Assembly: GCF_022808675.1 (NCBI RefSeq)
Contig: NZ_JAKZKV010000001.1
Span: forward strand, 744,001-808,000
Direction of reading: 5' to 3'
Length of the DNA: 64,000 bases
DNA from: Parabacteroides sp. FAFU027
Lineage (GTDB): Bacteria; Bacteroidota; Bacteroidia; Bacteroidales; UBA7332
The notes beneath the pieces are model-generated. The model was not told the origin of the DNA. It worked only from the letters and a program-made list of their open reading frames with translations, and searched no databases. The position numbers and the translations under genes were made by a program. This document shows positions 44,382 to 53,269 of this stretch, in pieces (the stretch's first letter is position 1; each line of letters begins with the position of its first letter).

Positions 44382-46658
44382 ATGAGACACACTTTGCTCC
44401 TCGCCACCCTCCTCTTTTCCCAAATCACATTTGCAGGAAACAATAAATCGCCATACCTGCTGCCATTTGTCAATACCTTTGTGGGAACGGCAGCCGCAAC
44501 GACCGACAATGCCGGTAAGCATGGCAAGCAGACCGAAGAGTTTGGGCAGACCCTTCCGGCAGTACTCGCCCCCAACGGGATGAACTTCATGACGCCGCAA
44601 ACCCGTGACACGGAACAGAAATGTATAGCCCCCTATTACTATAAAGATACACTGCTACAGGGCTTCCGCAACTCTCACTGGATAGTGGGCGGATGCACAC
44701 AGGACTACGGCAGCATGACGCTGATGCCGATGCTCGATAAGATGGCTTTCCAGCCGGAACAACGGGCATCACGTTTCAGCCATAAAGATGAGATTTCGAC
44801 TCCCGCCAATTATTCGGTTTACCTGGAAGATTACCATATTCAGAGCGAGATGAGCGCAACTACCCGCTGCGCTATCTTCCGCTTCACCTTTCACAAGGCG
44901 GGGATGGCCTACATTGCCGTCAATCCCAACAGCGACGAGAGGGAAGGCTCCATTCAGGTAAATGCTTCGAAAGGCATCATCACCGGTTCCAATCCGGTAC
45001 ATCGCATTTATCAGGGATGGGGAAAGCCGGCAGGATTTGCCGGTCATTTTTTAGTGAAAATAGAGCGACCGGTTACAACTTATGGTGTATTTCAGGAAAA
45101 CAGGATTTTAGAGCAAACGACCGAACTAGCCAACCAGCCCCGCCTCGGTGGATATGTGGGCTTTCCGGTGAAGGCGGGCGAGACGGTTATCGTCCGCATG
45201 GCCTCCTCCTTCACCGACCTGAAACATGCGGAGATGAACCTGCAAGCGGAGATTCCGACTCCCGATTTCGATAAAATCAAATCACAACTGGAAGAGACTT
45301 GGAACAAAACATTATCCAAAGTCTCTGTTACCAATAAAGATTATGCCGCCAAACGCAAGTTTTACACGGCAATGTACCACGCGCTGTTCCTGCCGCGGGT
45401 GATGAACGATGTGGATGGGGTCTATCCCGCATTTTCCAAAGGCAATACTCTATTTACCCAAAAGGGAAGAAACTACTACGACGACTACAGCATGTGGGAC
45501 ACCTACCGTGCGCTTCATCCGCTGATGAACATCATTCGTCCGGAGGAGTCGGCCGATATGATGGAGTCGTTGGTGGACAAATACCGGCAGGGCGGCTGGT
45601 TCCCCATTTTTCCATGTTGGAACAGCTATACCGCGGCGATGATAGGCGACCACTGCGGCGCCATAATTGCCGATGCTTATGTGAAAGGGATTACCAATTT
45701 CGACGTACAAAAGGCGTATGAAGGATTACGAAAAAATGCCTTTGAGTCGCCCACCAATTTCGAAGATTACAAAAACGGCATGGGGCGCCGCGCCCTTTCC
45801 TCCTACCTCAAATACGGTTATGTGCCGTTGGAGGATTCGGTGAAAGAGGCATTTCACAAAAACGAACAGGTAGCGCGCACGCTCGAATATGCCTTTGACG
45901 ACTATGCCTTGTCGCGATTGGCGGATAAGTTGGGCAAGTCAGACGATGCGGCCACGTTGGGCAAACGGGCGATGAACTACCGCAACGTGATAGACCCGGC
46001 CACCGGTTATGCGCGTGGTCGCTATGCCAACGGTTCATTTATCAAGGAATTTAATCCGTTTAACTTTGCCAGCTATATCACCGAAGGCTACCCGGCACAC
46101 TACACCTGGTACGTGCCGCAGGATATCCCGGGACTGATGTCGCTGATGGGCGGTGAGAAAATCTTTCGCCTGAAGCTTGATTCGATGTTTACCCAAAACC
46201 GTTACTGGCACGGTAATGAGCCCTGCCATCAGGTGGCGTTTCTGTTCAATTATACCCAAGAAGTTTGGCGCACGCAGAAGTATGTCAACGCCAATCTGCA
46301 AAGCGAATACAAAGACACACCCGGTGGACTTTCGGGCAACGATGATGCGGGGCAGATGTCGGCCTGGTACATCTTTGCCGCATTGGGATTTTACCCTGTC
46401 ACACCGGCCACGCCTTACTATCTGATTTCGGGGCCGACCTTCGAACGGGCTTCCATCGCCTTGCCGCAGGGGAAATCATTTACTCTGATTGCCAAGAATC
46501 ATTCGCCCGCCAACATCTACATCCAATCGGTCACCCTCAACGGGAAGCCTTACACGAAAAACTATATCTCCCATTTTGATATCGTAAAAGGCGGGGAAAT
46601 GGTCTTCGTGATGGGGGCTAAACCGTCCGGTTGGGGCGTGGGGATGTGTCCGAGGTAG
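44382..46658 (+). CDS. GH92-family alpha-mannosidase
   Basis: 758 aa. Signal peptide at 1-18. N-terminal beta-sandwich (about 25-270) opening with VNTFVGT, then an (alpha/alpha)6 barrel. GH92 signatures are clear: YYDDYSMWDTYRALHPL, the acid region HGNEPCHQVAFL with Glu613, and the base region SGNDDAGQMSAWYIFAALGFYPV with Asp654/Asp655. GH92 enzymes are calcium-dependent exo-mannosidases that invert configuration and act on N-glycan or yeast mannan linkages (1,2; 1,3; 1,4 or 1,6). The linkage cannot be read here. There is no lipobox, so it is likely periplasmic. Confidence 0.94.
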   Translation: MRHTLLLATLLFSQITFAGNNKSPYLLPFVNTFVGTAAATTDNAGKHGKQTEEFGQTLPAVLAPNGMNFMTPQTRDTEQKCIAPYYYKDTLLQGFRNSHWIVGGCTQDYGSMTLMPMLDKMAFQPEQRASRFSHKDEISTPANYSVYLEDYHIQSEMSATTRCAIFRFTFHKAGMAYIAVNPNSDEREGSIQVNASKGIITGSNPVHRIYQGWGKPAGFAGHFLVKIERPVTTYGVFQENRILEQTTELANQPRLGGYVGFPVKAGETVIVRMASSFTDLKHAEMNLQAEIPTPDFDKIKSQLEETWNKTLSKVSVTNKDYAAKRKFYTAMYHALFLPRVMNDVDGVYPAFSKGNTLFTQKGRNYYDDYSMWDTYRALHPLMNIIRPEESADMMESLVDKYRQGGWFPIFPCWNSYTAAMIGDHCGAIIADAYVKGITNFDVQKAYEGLRKNAFESPTNFEDYKNGMGRRALSSYLKYGYVPLEDSVKEAFHKNEQVARTLEYAFDDYALSRLADKLGKSDDAATLGKRAMNYRNVIDPATGYARGRYANGSFIKEFNPFNFASYITEGYPAHYTWYVPQDIPGLMSLMGGEKIFRLKLDSMFTQNRYWHGNEPCHQVAFLFNYTQEVWRTQKYVNANLQSEYKDTPGGLSGNDDAGQMSAWYIFAALGFYPVTPATPYYLISGPTFERASIALPQGKSFTLIAKNHSPANIYIQSVTLNGKPYTKNYISHFDIVKGGEMVFVMGAKPSGWGVGMCPR

Positions 46659-46669
46659 ATGCTCTTCGA

Positions 46670-46720
46670 AACCTGACAGATAGTCCGAAACCTGACAGGT
46701 TTTAAAAACCTGTCAGGTTT
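46670..46720. repeat. AAACCTGACAGG palindrome
   Basis: A partial copy (AAACCTGACAG, 46670-46680) precedes a full hairpin at 46688-46720: AAACCTGACAGGTTT, short spacer, AAACCTGTCAGGTTT. Each arm is itself almost a palindrome. It may end GH92 transcription, although no clean T-tract follows. Similar sequence is common between genes in Bacteroidota. Confidence 0.7.
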
Positions 46721-46726
46721 AACGAT

Positions 46727-46890
46727 ACTTGAGCTCAACGATGGGCGGTAGAAACTTTTTTCTTCGTACTTGAGCTCAACGATGAACCGCAAAGATTTTT
46801 TTCTTCATACTTGAGCTCAAGTATGAGCTTTTGAAAGTTTTTTGTCCATACTTGAGCGCAGTGATGGGTTTTTGAATTCATTTTGTCTGT
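46727..46890. repeat. Tandem array C, 41-bp period
   Basis: Four units start at 46727, 46768, 46809 and 46850, each exactly 41 bp. All begin ACTTGAGC; the first three continue TCAA and the third makes the 20-bp perfect palindrome CATACTTGAGCTCAAGTATG. Each unit ends in a T-tract followed by TTCGT, TTCAT, TCCAT or TCTGT. A fifth, decayed unit may follow from 46891. The rest of 46659-47041 holds no gene other than the GH27 promoter. Confidence 0.88.
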
Positions 46891-47004
46891 CACTGCATTC
46901 AGTAAACAGCATTTACAGGAGAAGTAAATCAGTCAAATAGCGCAGAAATATTGTCAATCGGGATTAGGTGGAAATTCCAACCGTTTTCATTGTACCAAAA
47001 CCGT

Positions 47005-47012
47005 TATTTTTG
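47005..47012 (+). promoter_or_regulatory. -7 box for the GH27 gene
   Basis: TATTTTTG, matching TAnnTTTG, 29 bp before the ATG at 47042. Confidence 0.5.
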
Positions 47013-47041
47013 TATTCAAATAACACACAACACATTTTTCC

Positions 47042-48874
47042 ATGATAAAAAAACACCTTCTTTCCGGTGCCCTGCTGGCATGCCTGTTGAGCACAAACAC
47101 ATTTGCCCAAAACAAAAGCGACTATCACGACTGGGCGAAAACCCCGCCGATGGGCTGGAACAGCTGGGACTGCTATGGCCCCACCGTGGTCGAAAGCGAA
47201 GTCAAAGCCAACGCCGACTACATGTCTAAATACATGAAAAAGTATGGCTGGGAATATGTCATCGTCGATATCCGCTGGTACATCAGCAATGACAAGGCGC
47301 ATGGCTACAACGAGAAAGATGCGCAATACAACATCGACGAATACGGACGCCTGACTCCTGCCGTAAACCGTTTCCCGTCGGCTGCCGATGGCAAAGGCTT
47401 CAAAGCACTGGCCGACTACATACACAGCAAAGGGCTGAAATTCGGTATCCACATCATGCGCGGTGTACCCATCGAAGCAGTAAAACGCAATCTGCCCATC
47501 AAAGGCAGCTCGGCCAAAGCCTCCGACATTTACAGCAAAGAGGAGCAATGTACCTGGCTTCGCGATATGTACACCGTCGTGCCGGGTCGCAACGGGGCGC
47601 AGGAGTATTACAACTCTATCCTCGAACTTTACGCTTCGTGGGGAGTAGATTTTATCAAGGTGGATGACCTCTCCTCCCCGATTTACCATCAGGGTGAAAT
47701 CGAGATGATACGCAAGGCCATCGACCGCACCGGCCGTCACATCGTCTTCAGCACCTCACCGGGCGAGACTCCGATTGATAAAGCCAAACACGTGCAGCAA
47801 CATGCCAACATGTGGCGCACCGTGGGTGATTACTGGGACAGTTGGGACCAGTTGAAGGAGCATTTCGACGTATTCCACCGCTGGGCGCCTTTCATCATGG
47901 ACGGAGCATTCCCCGATGGTGATATGTTGCCAATGGGTCGCCTCGGTATCCGTGCCGAACGGGGCAATGACCGCATGAGCGCCTTCACCCATGAAGAGCA
48001 GCAACTGATGATGTCGCTCTGGTGCATCAACCGTTCACCGCTGATGTTTGGAGGTGATTTGCCTTCGAATGATGCCTTCACGCTCTCGATGATTACTAAT
48101 CCGCGTGTGCTTGATGTGATGAAGTACAGCAAAAACAACCGCGAACTCTACAAGCAAAACGATAAAGTGGCGTGGGCTGCCGATGATACCAAGAGCAAGG
48201 ACAAATATGTGGCACTTTTCTACATTGCCGACCAGAAACAGATTTCGGAGGAAAAGGCAGTTTACAACAGTGGCCTGATTACCCGCCAGACTCCCGGGCA
48301 ATGCGCCAATATCAACGTCGATATTAAAGGGAAAAAGAAACTCTACCTGATTGTTTCGGGTGGAGAAGACGGTACCTCATGGGATCACGCCGACTGGATT
48401 AATCCTGTTTTGACAAATGGAAAAGATTCCATCCAGCTCACTTCCCTCAAATGGAAGAAAGCGTCCTGCGGATGGGGCAAAGTCTCCATCGGGAAAGCGG
48501 TTTCGGGTTCCGACCTGATGGTAAATAAGGTAAAATATGCCAACGGCATCGGCACACACGCCAATTCGGTGATTGAATACGACCTGCCTGAAGGATATGA
48601 TCGATTCAGCGCAACGGTGGGACTGGATAATGCCGGCGCCGTTCAGAACGAAGGAGGTACCATCAAGTTTATGGTCTTTACCGAGAATCCAAGCGGACCC
48701 ATGCCAGCCGAAACTTCAGAGGTGTCGGTTGACCTGAAATCATTGGGCATCAACGGTGAATGCACAGTCACCGACCTGTGGTCAGGCGCCAAACTCGGTA
48801 CCTTTAAAGGAAAATTCACCCAGACACTGAAACGTCATGCGGGAGGACTGTACCGCATCTCGGTGAAAAAGTAA
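47042..48874 (+). CDS. GH27 alpha-galactosidase-like enzyme with inserted NPCBM domain
   Basis: 610 aa. Signal peptide at 1-23, then the clan GH-D start TPPMGWNSWDCYG. The TIM barrel runs to about residue 350; nucleophile candidate is Asp208 in FIKVDD, and the acid lies in the WRTVGDYWDSW region. A carbohydrate-binding NPCBM-like domain (about 440-540, with KVKYANGIGTHANSVIEYDL) follows. The final strands VTDLWSGAKLGTFKGKF...HAGGLYRISV belong to the usual GH27 C-terminal beta domain, so the NPCBM seems to interrupt that domain. Likely releases alpha-galactose or beta-L-arabinopyranose. It is downstream of GH92 with array C between. Confidence 0.87.
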   Translation: MIKKHLLSGALLACLLSTNTFAQNKSDYHDWAKTPPMGWNSWDCYGPTVVESEVKANADYMSKYMKKYGWEYVIVDIRWYISNDKAHGYNEKDAQYNIDEYGRLTPAVNRFPSAADGKGFKALADYIHSKGLKFGIHIMRGVPIEAVKRNLPIKGSSAKASDIYSKEEQCTWLRDMYTVVPGRNGAQEYYNSILELYASWGVDFIKVDDLSSPIYHQGEIEMIRKAIDRTGRHIVFSTSPGETPIDKAKHVQQHANMWRTVGDYWDSWDQLKEHFDVFHRWAPFIMDGAFPDGDMLPMGRLGIRAERGNDRMSAFTHEEQQLMMSLWCINRSPLMFGGDLPSNDAFTLSMITNPRVLDVMKYSKNNRELYKQNDKVAWAADDTKSKDKYVALFYIADQKQISEEKAVYNSGLITRQTPGQCANINVDIKGKKKLYLIVSGGEDGTSWDHADWINPVLTNGKDSIQLTSLKWKKASCGWGKVSIGKAVSGSDLMVNKVKYANGIGTHANSVIEYDLPEGYDRFSATVGLDNAGAVQNEGGTIKFMVFTENPSGPMPAETSEVSVDLKSLGINGECTVTDLWSGAKLGTFKGKFTQTLKRHAGGLYRISVKK

Positions 48875-48920
48875 ACTGATTACCGGATTATGTCCGGGAA
48901 ATAAGATTCACTATTGAGCA

Positions 48921-48957
48921 AAGCGTGGATATCCTTTTAGCGAGGTATTCACGCTTT
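48921..48957 (+). terminator. Probable terminator of the GH27 gene
   Basis: Stem AAGCGTG/CACGCTT with partial inner pairing and a weak T-rich tail (TTTCTGTTTT). Confidence 0.6.
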
Positions 48958-49127
48958 CTGTTTTATCCAGACTCCATTTCGTTTATCCATCATTCCGTTT
49001 GGTTATAACCACTCCCCTATTTTTCCTTAAATCTGCCTATCCGGCTAAACCCCAGCACTCTTTTCCCTGTTTATAGGCTCGTGGAAATAGCAATTTACAG
49101 AAGCAACTGGCTAACCCTCTCTTTCAC

Positions 49128-49168
49128 ATACCACATTCAGGGTATATGATTTACATGGATTGTGGTAT
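49128..49168. promoter_or_regulatory. Inverted repeat upstream of cysJ, possible operator
   Basis: ATACCACA at 49128-49135 and its exact complement TGTGGTAT at 49161-49168, 25 bp apart. The right half covers the -33 position of the cysJ promoter. The remainder of 48875-49236 shows no gene. A regulator responding to sulfur supply is the obvious guess. Confidence 0.4.
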
Positions 49169-49190
49169 TGTTACCCCTGTCACATCGCTG

Positions 49191-49198
49191 TAATTTTG
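49191..49198 (+). promoter_or_regulatory. -7 box of cysJI
   Basis: TAATTTTG, matching TAnnTTTG, with ATTG 20 bp upstream at the -33 position. The cysJ ATG is 38 bp downstream. Confidence 0.6.
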
Positions 49199-49236
49199 CA
49201 TCAATCTAAATAACATCAAATTACACCCAACAGATA

Positions 49237-51063
49237 ATGAATAATTTGACAACACCTCTCTCAGCTGAACAGGCTCAACAATTATCACAGCTAATCGCTC
49301 ACCTTTCCCGGGAGCAAACCTACTGGGTATCGGGCTATTTTGCTGGATTGTTAGCCCAAAAGCCCGCTATAGCCGCTCAACCCTCACCCGAAATAAGTGC
49401 GGTTATTGCACCTGAAGTCGTTGCCGAAGCTATCCCCGCAAAGGCAAAAGTATTAACCATATTATACGGCTCACGCACCGGAAACGGAGAAGCATTAGCC
49501 AAACTGGCTCAAAAGATGGCCGTAGAATCGGGTTTCGAGGTCTCCCTCAAAAGCATGGAGAACTACAAAGCCCGCGAAATCAAAGACGAGAAGAATCTGC
49601 TGGTTATCGTCAGCACGCACGGCGACGGTGAACCTCCTTTCCAGGCGAAAGAGTTCTACGAATTCATCCACAGTAAGCGTGCTCCGCAACTGAATAATAC
49701 TCAGTTTGCAGTCATCGGACTGGGTGACCGCAGTTACCTGAAATTCTGCCAGGTAGGCGTAGATTTGGATAAACGTTTGGCCGAACTGGGCGCGAAAAGA
49801 ATCAATGACCGCACCGACTGCGACGTGGATTTCCGTGGTGAAGGCATGAGAGCCATCTCCAAACTGCTTAGTGTACTTGAAAAAGAATCAGGTAGTGCTA
49901 CTCAAAACATTTCTGTAGTGCAAACTGCAGTAGCCACAGAAGAGCATGAGGAGCATAACCGACTCAATCCGTTTCAGGCAACGGTATTGGATAAAACCTT
50001 CCTTCACGGACGAGACAGCGACCGCCAGACTCTGCACGTTGAATTATCACTCGAAGGTTCGGGTATTACGTATGAGCCCGGGGATTCGATGGGTGTCTAC
50101 GCGACTAATCCACCGGAACTCGTAGACCAGGTATTGGAGACTTTACAGCTCAATCCAAATGATAAAATAACCACTGAACGTGGTGAAACAACACTGAGTG
50201 ATGCATTGTATAAAGAGGTTGAATTGACAACGCTGACTCCGGATGTATTGAACCGCTTTGCGACTACGACAGACAATGCAGAGCTGAAAGGCATTCTGAC
50301 CGATCCGGCTGAATTGAAGAAATTCATACATGGTAAAGACATTGTGGACCTGTTTACCCATTATCCTGAAAAATTCAATCCGGAGCAATTGTTGGGACTG
50401 TTGAGAAAAATACAGCCCCGCCTGTACTCCATTTCATCAAGTCCGTTGGCTCATCCCGATGAAGCACACCTGACCGTAGGAGTTGTAAAGTACAACAACA
50501 AAGGCCGTAATAAGACAGGTCTCTGTTCGGTATTCCTCTCCGACCGGGTTTATGAAGAGGAAACTGCCCCGGCATTTATTGAAAAGAATCCGAATTTCCG
50601 CTTACCGATAAACCCACAAACACCCATCATCATGGTGGGAGCCGGTACGGGAATTGCACCATACCGTGCCTTCGTTGAGCATCGTGCCGAACAGGATAAT
50701 GCGGGCAAAAGCTGGCTCTTCTTCGGGAACCGCTTCTCTGAAAGTGAATTCCTCTACCAGCTGGAATGGCAACGTTTCCTGAAAGAAAAAACATTGACGA
50801 AAATGAGTGTCGCTTTCTCCCGTGATTCCGAACAGAAAGTGTATGTACAGGACAGACTTTTGGAAAATAGCCGTGAAGTATTTGACTGGCTCGAAAACGG
50901 CGGACACTTCTACGTCTGTGGAGATATGAAGAAAATGGCCGGTGACGTGAACCATGCCCTGATAAAAATCATTGAAAAAGAGGGCGGTTACAAACATGAC
51001 CTGGCATTGGAATACATCAACAACCTGCAACGCGAGAAACGGTATCAGACGGATGTGTATTGA
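49237..51063 (+). CDS. cysJ: Sulfite reductase flavoprotein subunit (NADPH)
   Basis: 608 aa. Order: short N-terminal helical region with an Ala/Pro-rich linker (about 45-70), flavodoxin-like FMN domain (LTILYGSRTGNGEALA at about 73-88, STHGDGEPPFQAKEF), FAD-binding domain (RLYSISSSP), and NADPH-binding domain (IMVGAGTGIAPYRAFVEHR, WLFFGNRF) ending in the classical penultimate aromatic residue region (RYQTDVY). It passes electrons from NADPH through FAD and FMN to CysI. Followed by cysI after 163 bp. Length matches E. coli CysJ. Confidence 0.95.
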   Translation: MNNLTTPLSAEQAQQLSQLIAHLSREQTYWVSGYFAGLLAQKPAIAAQPSPEISAVIAPEVVAEAIPAKAKVLTILYGSRTGNGEALAKLAQKMAVESGFEVSLKSMENYKAREIKDEKNLLVIVSTHGDGEPPFQAKEFYEFIHSKRAPQLNNTQFAVIGLGDRSYLKFCQVGVDLDKRLAELGAKRINDRTDCDVDFRGEGMRAISKLLSVLEKESGSATQNISVVQTAVATEEHEEHNRLNPFQATVLDKTFLHGRDSDRQTLHVELSLEGSGITYEPGDSMGVYATNPPELVDQVLETLQLNPNDKITTERGETTLSDALYKEVELTTLTPDVLNRFATTTDNAELKGILTDPAELKKFIHGKDIVDLFTHYPEKFNPEQLLGLLRKIQPRLYSISSSPLAHPDEAHLTVGVVKYNNKGRNKTGLCSVFLSDRVYEEETAPAFIEKNPNFRLPINPQTPIIMVGAGTGIAPYRAFVEHRAEQDNAGKSWLFFGNRFSESEFLYQLEWQRFLKEKTLTKMSVAFSRDSEQKVYVQDRLLENSREVFDWLENGGHFYVCGDMKKMAGDVNHALIKIIEKEGGYKHDLALEYINNLQREKRYQTDVY

Positions 51064-51179
51064 TTCTCTTTTCAGGAGTTATTGGGAGTAAAAGGGAGTT
51101 ATAAGTAGATAAGAGGCACTATTGTTTCACTCAAAAAGAGTTAGAAGAAACTACTCTACCCAAATCTCACGCCTCACAA

Positions 51180-51207
51180 CTTATTACTTACGACTTATTA
51201 CTTACGA
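51180..51207 (+). repeat. 14-bp tandem repeat in the cysJ-cysI gap
   Basis: CTTATTACTTACGA occurs twice back to back just before the cysI start region. It could arise by slippage; no clear function. Confidence 0.6.
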
Positions 51208-51226
51208 CTAAACGCATAAACACAAT

Positions 51227-53026
51227 ATGAGCAACAAACCATTATCAGACTTAGAACGTATCAAGACCGAAAGCAACTACCTGCGCGGTACATTAGTAGA
51301 AAGTCTGGCAGACCCGATAACCGGAGCTTTGGCTCCCGATGATCAGCAATTGATCAAATTTCATGGTGCATATCAGCAAACTGACCGCGACTTCGATGAA
51401 GAACGCCGTCGTCAAAAGCTGGAACCACTTATCAGCTTCATGATTCGCGTGCGTGTACCGGGCGGAGTGCTAACCCCAAAACAGTGGCTCGACCTGGACG
51501 AACTGACCGAGAAACATTGCAAGCCTACCCTGAAGCTGACTACACGTCAGGCGGTGGAGCTTCACGGCGTGGTAAAACGCAAAATGAAAACAGCCATGCA
51601 GGGTATTCACGCCACATTGCTCGATTCATTAGCCGGTTGCGGTGATGTGAACCGTAATGTGATGACTTCTGCCAACCCGTGGGAATCTCCGGTTCACCAA
51701 CTGGTATTCGACGATGCACTGAAGATTCACAAGGAATTCACACCCAGAACGACTGCTTACCATGAAATCTGGCTAGATGACGAGTTGGTAGTCGGAGGTG
51801 AGAAAAAAGAGGATCACGAACCGTTGTATGGCAAAACATATCTTCCTCGTAAATTCAAGGTGGCTATCGCTGTTCCACCACGTAATGATGTGGATGTTTT
51901 CGCCAATGACCTGGGCTTTATCGCCATTGTCGAAAACGGTGAACTGGTCGGATATAATCTCCTTGCGGGTGGTGGCATGGGTTCAACCTTTGGAATGGAA
52001 ACCACCTATCCACGACTGGCTAACGTAATCGGCTTTGTCAAAAAAGAGGATATCGTGGAGGCTGCCAAAGCTGTACTGATTTTCCAACGCGACCACGGAA
52101 ACCGCTCCGAGCGTAAATTCTCCCGTCTGAAATATACCATCGACCGTCTGGGTCTGGCCTATTTTAACGAACAAATCAAAGATGCCCTCGGGGATAAACT
52201 GAGTGAAGCCCGTCCATTTAAGTTTGACAGCAACGGTGACAAACTGGGGTGGAGCAAAGGCTACAACGGGAAATGGTACTTTACCCTCTTCATCCAGGGC
52301 GGTAAAGTCCGCGATGATAAACACCTGCAACTCAAAACTGCATTGCGCGAAATCGCATCGGTACTGAAAGGAAACTTCACCCTGACCGGTAATCAAAACC
52401 TTGTAGTTGGAGACATCGACGAACAGGACAAAGCGGAAATCGAAGCTTTACTCGAGAAATGGAACCTTGTCAAGCCGCTCAGCGGATTGCGACGCAACAA
52501 CATTGCCTGCGTGGCATTGCCGGTATGTACGATGGCTTTTGCCGAAGCGGAACGTTATGCTCCTTCGTTGATAGACAAGCTCGAAAAGATTTTGGAAAAA
52601 TACAACCTGCTGGACGAAGATATTCTCTTCCGTATGACCGGTTGTCCAAACGGTTGCGCCCGTCCGTTCCTCGGAGAGATTGCATTGGTGGGAAAATCGC
52701 CGGGTAAATACAATCTTTACCTTGGTGCCGGATTTACGGGTGAACGCCTCAACAAGCTCTATGCTGAACTGGTGGAAGAGCACGAGGTAATCGGCCTTTT
52801 AACCCCTATCTTCGAACGTTTCTCCAAAGAGAGACTGGAAGGCGAACGGTTTGGCGACTTTGTTATCCGCAAAGGATATGTGCAGGCAACCACCAGCGGA
52901 CTTGATTTTCACCAAAATATCAAACTGGCAAAATTTCACGATATCAAACCAGTATTGCCAAAGAAGAAACAGACGCTTGACTCTATTCTTTTCGTGAAAA
53001 AGGATAAGAAAAAGAAGAAGAAATAA
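51227..53026 (+). CDS. cysI: Sulfite reductase hemoprotein subunit
   Basis: 599 aa. Siroheme/4Fe-4S reductase that reduces sulfite to sulfide with six electrons from CysJ. The cluster ligands are Cys428, Cys434, Cys473 and Cys477 (ACVALPVC and GCPNGC), with exactly the spacing of E. coli CysI. The N-terminal half has the parachute motif and RNVMTSANPWESPVH. Two ferredoxin-like repeats are present. The C-terminus has a short Lys-rich tail (VKKDKKKKKK) beyond the family's usual end, perhaps from a slippage-prone A-rich run. Confidence 0.94.
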   Translation: MSNKPLSDLERIKTESNYLRGTLVESLADPITGALAPDDQQLIKFHGAYQQTDRDFDEERRRQKLEPLISFMIRVRVPGGVLTPKQWLDLDELTEKHCKPTLKLTTRQAVELHGVVKRKMKTAMQGIHATLLDSLAGCGDVNRNVMTSANPWESPVHQLVFDDALKIHKEFTPRTTAYHEIWLDDELVVGGEKKEDHEPLYGKTYLPRKFKVAIAVPPRNDVDVFANDLGFIAIVENGELVGYNLLAGGGMGSTFGMETTYPRLANVIGFVKKEDIVEAAKAVLIFQRDHGNRSERKFSRLKYTIDRLGLAYFNEQIKDALGDKLSEARPFKFDSNGDKLGWSKGYNGKWYFTLFIQGGKVRDDKHLQLKTALREIASVLKGNFTLTGNQNLVVGDIDEQDKAEIEALLEKWNLVKPLSGLRRNNIACVALPVCTMAFAEAERYAPSLIDKLEKILEKYNLLDEDILFRMTGCPNGCARPFLGEIALVGKSPGKYNLYLGAGFTGERLNKLYAELVEEHEVIGLLTPIFERFSKERLEGERFGDFVIRKGYVQATTSGLDFHQNIKLAKFHDIKPVLPKKKQTLDSILFVKKDKKKKKK

Positions 53027-53047
53027 TCTTAGCCGGATTAGTATATC

Positions 53048-53080
53048 AGGAGGGGATTCGGAAACGGATACTCTCCTTTT
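53048..53080 (+). terminator. Terminator of cysJI
   Basis: A 13-bp stem with one mismatch (AGGAGGG...CTCTCCT) closed by GAAA, followed by TTTTT. Confidence 0.85.
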
Positions 53081-53269
53081 TCATTACACCAACTAACTAC
53101 ATTTTCGTAGTTATCCATACCAAAAGTTACATTCACTTCTTACATAGAATTCTGCCTAAAAAAAAAGAGTTCTCATTTCCAGATATTTAATTCTATTACA
53201 ACCGGAATCTAAATTTACGGCACAGTATTTGGATTAAATCCGTAAAGTCAAATCATAAATACGAAGAAT

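Noticed and set aside
46964-47740. 258-aa minus-strand open frame over the GH27 gene
   Set aside because: Fully antisense to a conserved glycosidase, with no family resemblance; a by-product of biased codon use.
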